From NCBI GenBank assembly GCA_007922225.1, contig ML679958.1, positions 58,794,838-58,858,837 on the forward strand: 64,000 bases of DNA, given 5' to 3'. A model generated the notes under the pieces. It had not been told where the DNA came from. It searched no databases and worked only from the letters and a program-made list of their open reading frames with translations. Numbering within the stretch: position 1 is the first letter of the stretch; every line of letters begins with the position of its first letter. The translations under genes were made by a program, and so were the position numbers. Of this stretch, positions 59,043-64,000 are shown piece by piece. This DNA is from Emydura subglobosa. Taxonomy: Eukaryota > Chordata > Testudines > Chelidae.

Positions 59043-60850
59043 TGTGACATGCTGTACCCCATGTACACCCATATAGTGTGATTTGTGTATCATTCATGTT
59101 CACCCTTACAGTGTAATTGTGTATTGTCTGATGCAAAGTATGTCATGTAAGGTGTTTTTGGAATGCTCATGACATACTGCACATTATTGTTATGGTAGCA
59201 TGTGTGGAATCAAAGAATTAATCATAGAATTGATTATAGAAGGCCTGAAACTGGGTAGCCTGAACTGTGATGGAAGCCCTCAGGTTAAATCATTGACAGG
59301 ATGCCCCAAACTGAGACTGAGATAAAGATGCTAAAATCCCACAGGATGTCTCAGGACCACAATCTAAATGCAAACTCCTTTTGTGAACTCTAGCTCTTTT
59401 GATGTCTACATCTCCTGTTCTAACAAGTATCGGTACATGCCCCACTGTCTTCCTGGCCCCATAGGAAGTTACTCCATACAAAGTAGCATTTTAACATGTA
59501 TTGTGTAACCACCCATCTTCGGGTGATAGCCAGGGTACCTGATAACCACATTGTATAATCAAGTGACTCTTTGGTCTTTCCTGTGAAAACATCTGACGTA
59601 CCCCATTGTATATATAATTGTCTTTCCTGTTAAGTATAAACTGTTAATCAAATTCCACTATACGATCAACATGTAAATGAACCTAAGCAACCCCTATATA
59701 AGTCTTTTGTATCTGGTAGCCAGGGGAAGTACATTTGCCCAGCATCCAGACATGCTGCTTGACTTCCCTATAGCCACCTGGGTTTTCCCTATGGCTATAG
59801 TATTCCCCATAGCTATGGTTATGTGATTGTGTGTGTGTCACAATTAAAGCTGCACCCGATCCAACTTTAAAATGTAGCAGTGTGACTTTATTTTTCCTCG
59901 ACACATGTTTCCTGCCATGTCATACATATGTACAGATATGAAACTCTGGTGTGTCATATCCCCAAATGTGTGTCTCACATGGCTTGAATAGATCCAGACA
60001 AATGCAAAGCTGAAGGTACACCCGCCTTGCAGAGGCATGCATGCAGGAACAATTGACTGGCCTAAGCACCTTTGAGCACTTTGGCTCAAGTGGAAGAAAT
60101 CATGCCCATTGCTAGACATGGCTGAGCACCTGACCCCAGGGGGTCGAGGAAACTTGTTAAAAGAAAAAGGCATCTTTGCCTCTGGGCTCTCTCCTGGAAT
60201 CCATCTTCTAAGCGACATCAAGGATTGGCAACTGCCCACAGGAGGCAGAGGCGTGTTGCTTGCTAGAAGCATCGCAGCCAGCTGTGGGTAAGTTAACATT
60301 ACGGATTGAAAAGCTACTGAAATATTAATCTTAGTTTAGGATACAAGTTACCTTTTGGTTGGTTGTGACCAACTCCTTGACACATTATTCATCTCTTGAT
60401 TTATATTAATCTGATTTATGGTCACTTAAAATCTTGCTGCACTCAATAAACTTATTTGTTTGTTTTATCTAAAACAGTGCATGTGGACTGAGTGTGTGTG
60501 AAGGCTTCGCTTGGAGTGACAGAGCTGGTGCATATCAATTTCTTTGAATAATTTGATGAAAAAATGTAAATGAGCTTTCAGGGTGCAGTGTACAGCACTG
60601 AACTCTGCGAAATGGCAGTTCCCGGGGTTGCATCAGGGGCTGGCAGTGTTTGCTAAGGGTCAATCTCATGTGCGTCTGGCCAGGAGTACTCCTTCATTGG
60701 GACAGGGACTGATTACTCGCTGGAGTCTGGGCGTGGGTTGATCCAGGAGTGGGTCATTCACACAGCAAAGAGGAGTGAGTCGGGGTGCAGGACTGAGGAA
60801 TTGGGGTGCATAGCTATAAACAGTCCAGATTGCAGGGGCAGAATGTCACA
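59043..60850 (+). mobile_element. Solo LTR with 5-bp target duplication
   Basis: The 1,808-bp unit starts tgtgacatgctg and ends gaatgtcaca, so it has TG...CA tips with a short inverted repeat (tgtgaca/tgtcaca). The 5-mer caggc flanks it exactly at 59038-59042 and 60851-60855. A TATA-like ctatataag lies at about 59693, an attaaa at about 59842, and an aataaa at about 60446. No gag, pol or env frame is present, and only one LTR is seen, so it is probably left after recombination between two LTRs of an endogenous retroelement. Two promoter/polyadenylation-like sets may mean a second LTR is nested at about 59500-59910. Confidence 0.75.
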
Positions 60851-60859
60851 CAGGCCCAA

Positions 60860-62829
60860 CATATTTAGATCAGGAAAGAAATAATTCCATCTGAAAGATG
60901 CTCCCAATGATCAAAGATTGGTGGGAGAGAGGAGAAATGTTGAAAAACGTAGGGTTATTGAGCCAAACTCTGTTTGTACCAACACTGATGTCCATCTGGA
61001 GCTAATCTAGAGTTACATGCAGATTTATATTGGTGTAAATGAAAGCAGGACCTCACCCGCTGTTTTAACATAATAAAAGATATAGTGTCCCTGAGGATTT
61101 GAAATAACCTCATCCGTCCATCCTTTCAACTTGTGTAGGTACATCCAGTAAACTAATAAAGTAATCCAGGTGCACAAAGGATGCCTGCTCTATTATTCAA
61201 AGTATTACGCAATCAGTGATGTTTACTTTCCTATACCTTTCTAATTAATGTGAGAGAAAAAGCAATATCCATGTGCTCCGTCTCCTGGGAGGAGACTGAA
61301 ATTTAGCATGTAACCTAAGAGGAAGACAGAGTTATCTATGGCAAGACCCCATCTAATCTTCACTTTGCCATGGAGGGATTAGGGTTAGAGTTGTGGATCT
61401 GCAGTTTTAATCGGAGGAGTCACTGGAAATTTCATCATCTACTTTGGATTATTCTGGCCATTCCATGTACCCCCATCCCTCAGAATAATTATGAGCATTT
61501 GATTGAATCCCATCTCACCGATACGTCTAGGTTTATATGGCTTTATGAAAATTTGCAGTAATGTAGGCTGCCGTCTCTCAGTTCAGAACATAATGAACTT
61601 TTGTGTCGTTTCTCCGCACAATATTCCACAGGATTTGGGGACTTAATGAAGGAACATTTTCTATGGACCACTGGGAGTGGTGTTCCTGTGTAATCTGATC
61701 CAAGTAAATTAAATTCCTGTTCTTAGTGACTAGCAAGCACATCACTGACATCCTGCCGCTTTGTTTAGGGGAAGCATGGTATGGTCTTGCCAGAGACACT
61801 ACAATATCAAAGAAATCTCAGTTCATCTGGTCTAAGGATGAAAGCCTTGTTGGGATTCCCACCAAGACCTCTTTCCACTCGGCTTCTCAAGAACTCAGTT
61901 CGACTCCCGCCTTCATCACTCAGGTATCTTTATTTGGCATACAGCAGTGCTACACTGAAATGATCAGACTTAAATGCAGGAGGGATGGATGAAGGGTACA
62001 TCACAATTCCAAAGTTACACAGAAACCCTCTCCTTCGTATACATTACACATCTCATTGCATTTACTATACAGTGTATCGCACATTTTTGGATTGGCTAGG
62101 TTACTTTGCAGGAGCCAATCCCTGTGCAGCATGCTCTGTCCACACACTGTTCATGCTTCAACTTCCTCTTTATCTCATCTCTATATTCCTAACTTATTTT
62201 GTTCCTTGTTATCTAGTTCATAGTAAATAGTTCGCTGGGTGTTCTCCCTCCTATCTTAGTTGGCAAGACATTCTGTCTTTTTAGCTCACTGACCTATTTA
62301 CTTATCTGATTTAGCACAAACATTCTGCGTTCAACCTGATGATTCATTTAGGTCCCTAATTCTATTTTCCAAAAAATGAGGCCTCCTTCCATGTGCTAAT
62401 TACTCATGTCAGGCCAGGCCTCAGCTACAACCTTAAACAAGTTCCCACTGAAACCAGCTGTCCTCATATAACAACAGAAGACAATTTCTAGCTACAAAAC
62501 CCCCATGAACCTAGAGCATCACAAAATATGTGTTGCCCTGATCCTGCCTGACTGTGATTAAAGAGGAAAAGAAGGTAGCTCATAGGGTAGAAATGTATTG
62601 CTAGTAATTTATGTTGCACCTTTTCATTTTGCTTTATAACAGGATACTTCCGGTCGTCTCAGTGAGAATTGTGCATGGTCATTACTTCGCAGGATCTCAC
62701 CCAAAGAGGCTGATTTACCATTCATTTTTAGGCCTGTATCCTGCAATTTACAATGTGTGGTCAGTCCCCATGTTGATGGGGCTCTGTGCACATGCAGGCT
62801 GTGCCCAAATGTTGCACATTTGAGAATCA
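60860..62829. other. Non-coding stretch, no gene recognised
   Basis: A diverged type A fold-back lies at 60965-61050 ('agatttatattggtgtaaat'). The overlapping frames at 61726-62230 have no domain. No RNA gene is recognised. Confidence 0.4.
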
Positions 62830-64000
62830 GGGCCTTTGATTACAAGCTGTTTGGAACATCATCATCAAATATGCATGCTCTCCTGGGGACAGCTGCACCA
62901 GCCAGAGTGACCATGGTGTTGCCACAGATATTGTGCAATGAAGTTTGCAGGTCTGGCTCCATTCCACAACTGCACAAATTTCTGGGGTGGTCTTGTGGGC
63001 AGCAGGATTTAGGGGTCAAGACATGCACCTCTTCACACATCCATGGAAAGTTTGAGAGTACAGTGTACTGGGGTGTCTTGTCCATCCTGGCAACATGGCC
63101 AAAGAGCATGCAATGTTGCTGTTGAATACAGTGAGCAACTGAAAGAAGGCCACATCTCCGAGACTGTGACATTTCTTACAAAGTCAAACCACTTTCTGCT
63201 CAGGCTTTGGTGCTGTCAGCACATATGGAATGTCTCTATCTATTTCAAGCCTGCCTGTAAGAGAGTCCTGGTTTCTGACCCATATAGCAGTACAAGTAGC
63301 ACACAGGTTTGACAGACCTGAACTTTGTTTCAGCACAAAGACATTTTTGCATCCATAAGCAAGACATGAACTTCATGCAGGAGATCGTGAGACCTCTTCA
63401 TTGAAGACTTTCCAGTTTGCTGTGACCACTTGAACTGTACTTGCAGCCTAAGTAAATGAACTTGTCAGTGCTCTCCACAGTGCATGACCCCATCTTCACT
63501 TAGAGTTCTGGTGGCCCATCTCTGAGGTTTTGGACCTTTGGACTTCTGCCATGAGACATTCAACCCCAGTGTCTTGGAGACCTTGGAGGATAAGGCTGAA
63601 TTTCTCTGATTTCTCCTTAAACAGGACAGTGTCATAATTGTAGGCTCGATTGGTAAACACTTCTTGACCAACCTTAATTCCAGCGTGTGGAGAGAAATGT
63701 CCTAATATCCAGCTGATAGCTTGACAGAGTAGTGCCAGGGCAAGAATACATACCTGAGGCTGTGTAGAAATACATCGAACACTGTGACCCAACACGAAGG
63801 GACTGTGTTTTCCTATGTATTTGTACTGCACCTCACACAGTGGACTCTGAGCCTGAGTATAGCCTCTGAGATCTACTGTAGTAGTTGCAGATTTTGGGAC
63901 CAGGCAGGCCAGTTTCCTGGTTGGAGCAGAAATGGATTATGTGGAATCAAGTATTGTCACAGTGTAAATTGTTTATGTACAAAAAATAACCCCAGTCCGG
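62830..64000 (-). mobile_element. Decayed LINE, reverse transcriptase and C-terminal part
   Basis: On the - strand, 63831-63496 encodes a block with GIKVG, then a degraded catalytic site read as AYNYDTVLF, where YADDAVLF-like residues are expected. The first catalytic aspartate is lost. A frameshift leads into 63580-63465 (LGLNVSWQKSK). At 63172-62840 a further block has MLFGHVARMD, a C-terminal motif of several non-LTR retrotransposon clades, followed by cysteine-containing residues. The order is consistent with one LINE entering from beyond the right edge. It is not CR1 in detail; the clade is not assigned. Confidence 0.65.

Noticed and set aside
1..64000. CRISPR arrays, operons, ribosome binding sites, tRNA or rRNA genes
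   Set aside because: No regularly spaced direct repeats, no bacterial gene density, and no cloverleaf-like or rRNA-like sequence was seen. The window is plainly vertebrate.

Overview
The window is vertebrate nuclear DNA, most likely from a turtle or another non-avian sauropsid. It is AT-rich and CpG-poor. It is dominated by CR1 LINEs of several ages, MIR/L2-like relics, hAT-type DNA transposons and their short derivatives, and many small fold-back repeats. No bacterial or organellar features were seen.

I recognise one host gene, on the + strand. An exon at about 33803-35100 carries a 348-codon frame for a chibby-family protein, CBY2 (also called SPERT or Nurit), a coiled-coil protein of spermatids. 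It has a splice acceptor before it and a polyadenylation signal after it. It also has a perfect five-leucine zipper and a 30-bp tandem repeat inside the coding sequence. An in-frame stop separates the chosen start from an upstream segment that still looks like coding sequence. A small CpG-rich island at about 10000-10400 is the only promoter-like region; which transcript it serves is unknown.

Layout. 1-2.8 kb: an old CR1 on +, a CR1 on -, and a MIR-class relic. 2.8-19.2 kb: mostly unique DNA with fold-backs, two small DNA transposons, the CpG island and two CR1 tails. 19.2-20.5 kb: a well-preserved CR1 3' half on -. 22-30 kb: DNA-transposon relics, including a 552-bp hAT element with target-site duplication. 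30.8-31.5 kb: a decayed coding region of unknown origin. 33.8-35.1 kb: CBY2. 37.4-38.3 kb: an hAT deletion derivative that keeps the C-terminal transposase domain. 39.0-39.8 kb: an LTR-like repeat. 42.2-43.0 kb: an L2-like LINE split by a CR1 tail. 46.2-47.1 kb: two adjacent DNA transposons. 49.4-53.5 kb: a near full-length but dead CR1 with ORF1 and ORF2 remains. 59.0-60.9 kb: a solo LTR with 5-bp target duplication. 62.8-64.0 kb: a dead LINE on - running off the window end.

Boundaries of repeats are read by eye and are approximate unless a target-site duplication or terminal inverted repeat is quoted. Family names rest on remembered consensus features, not on a search.
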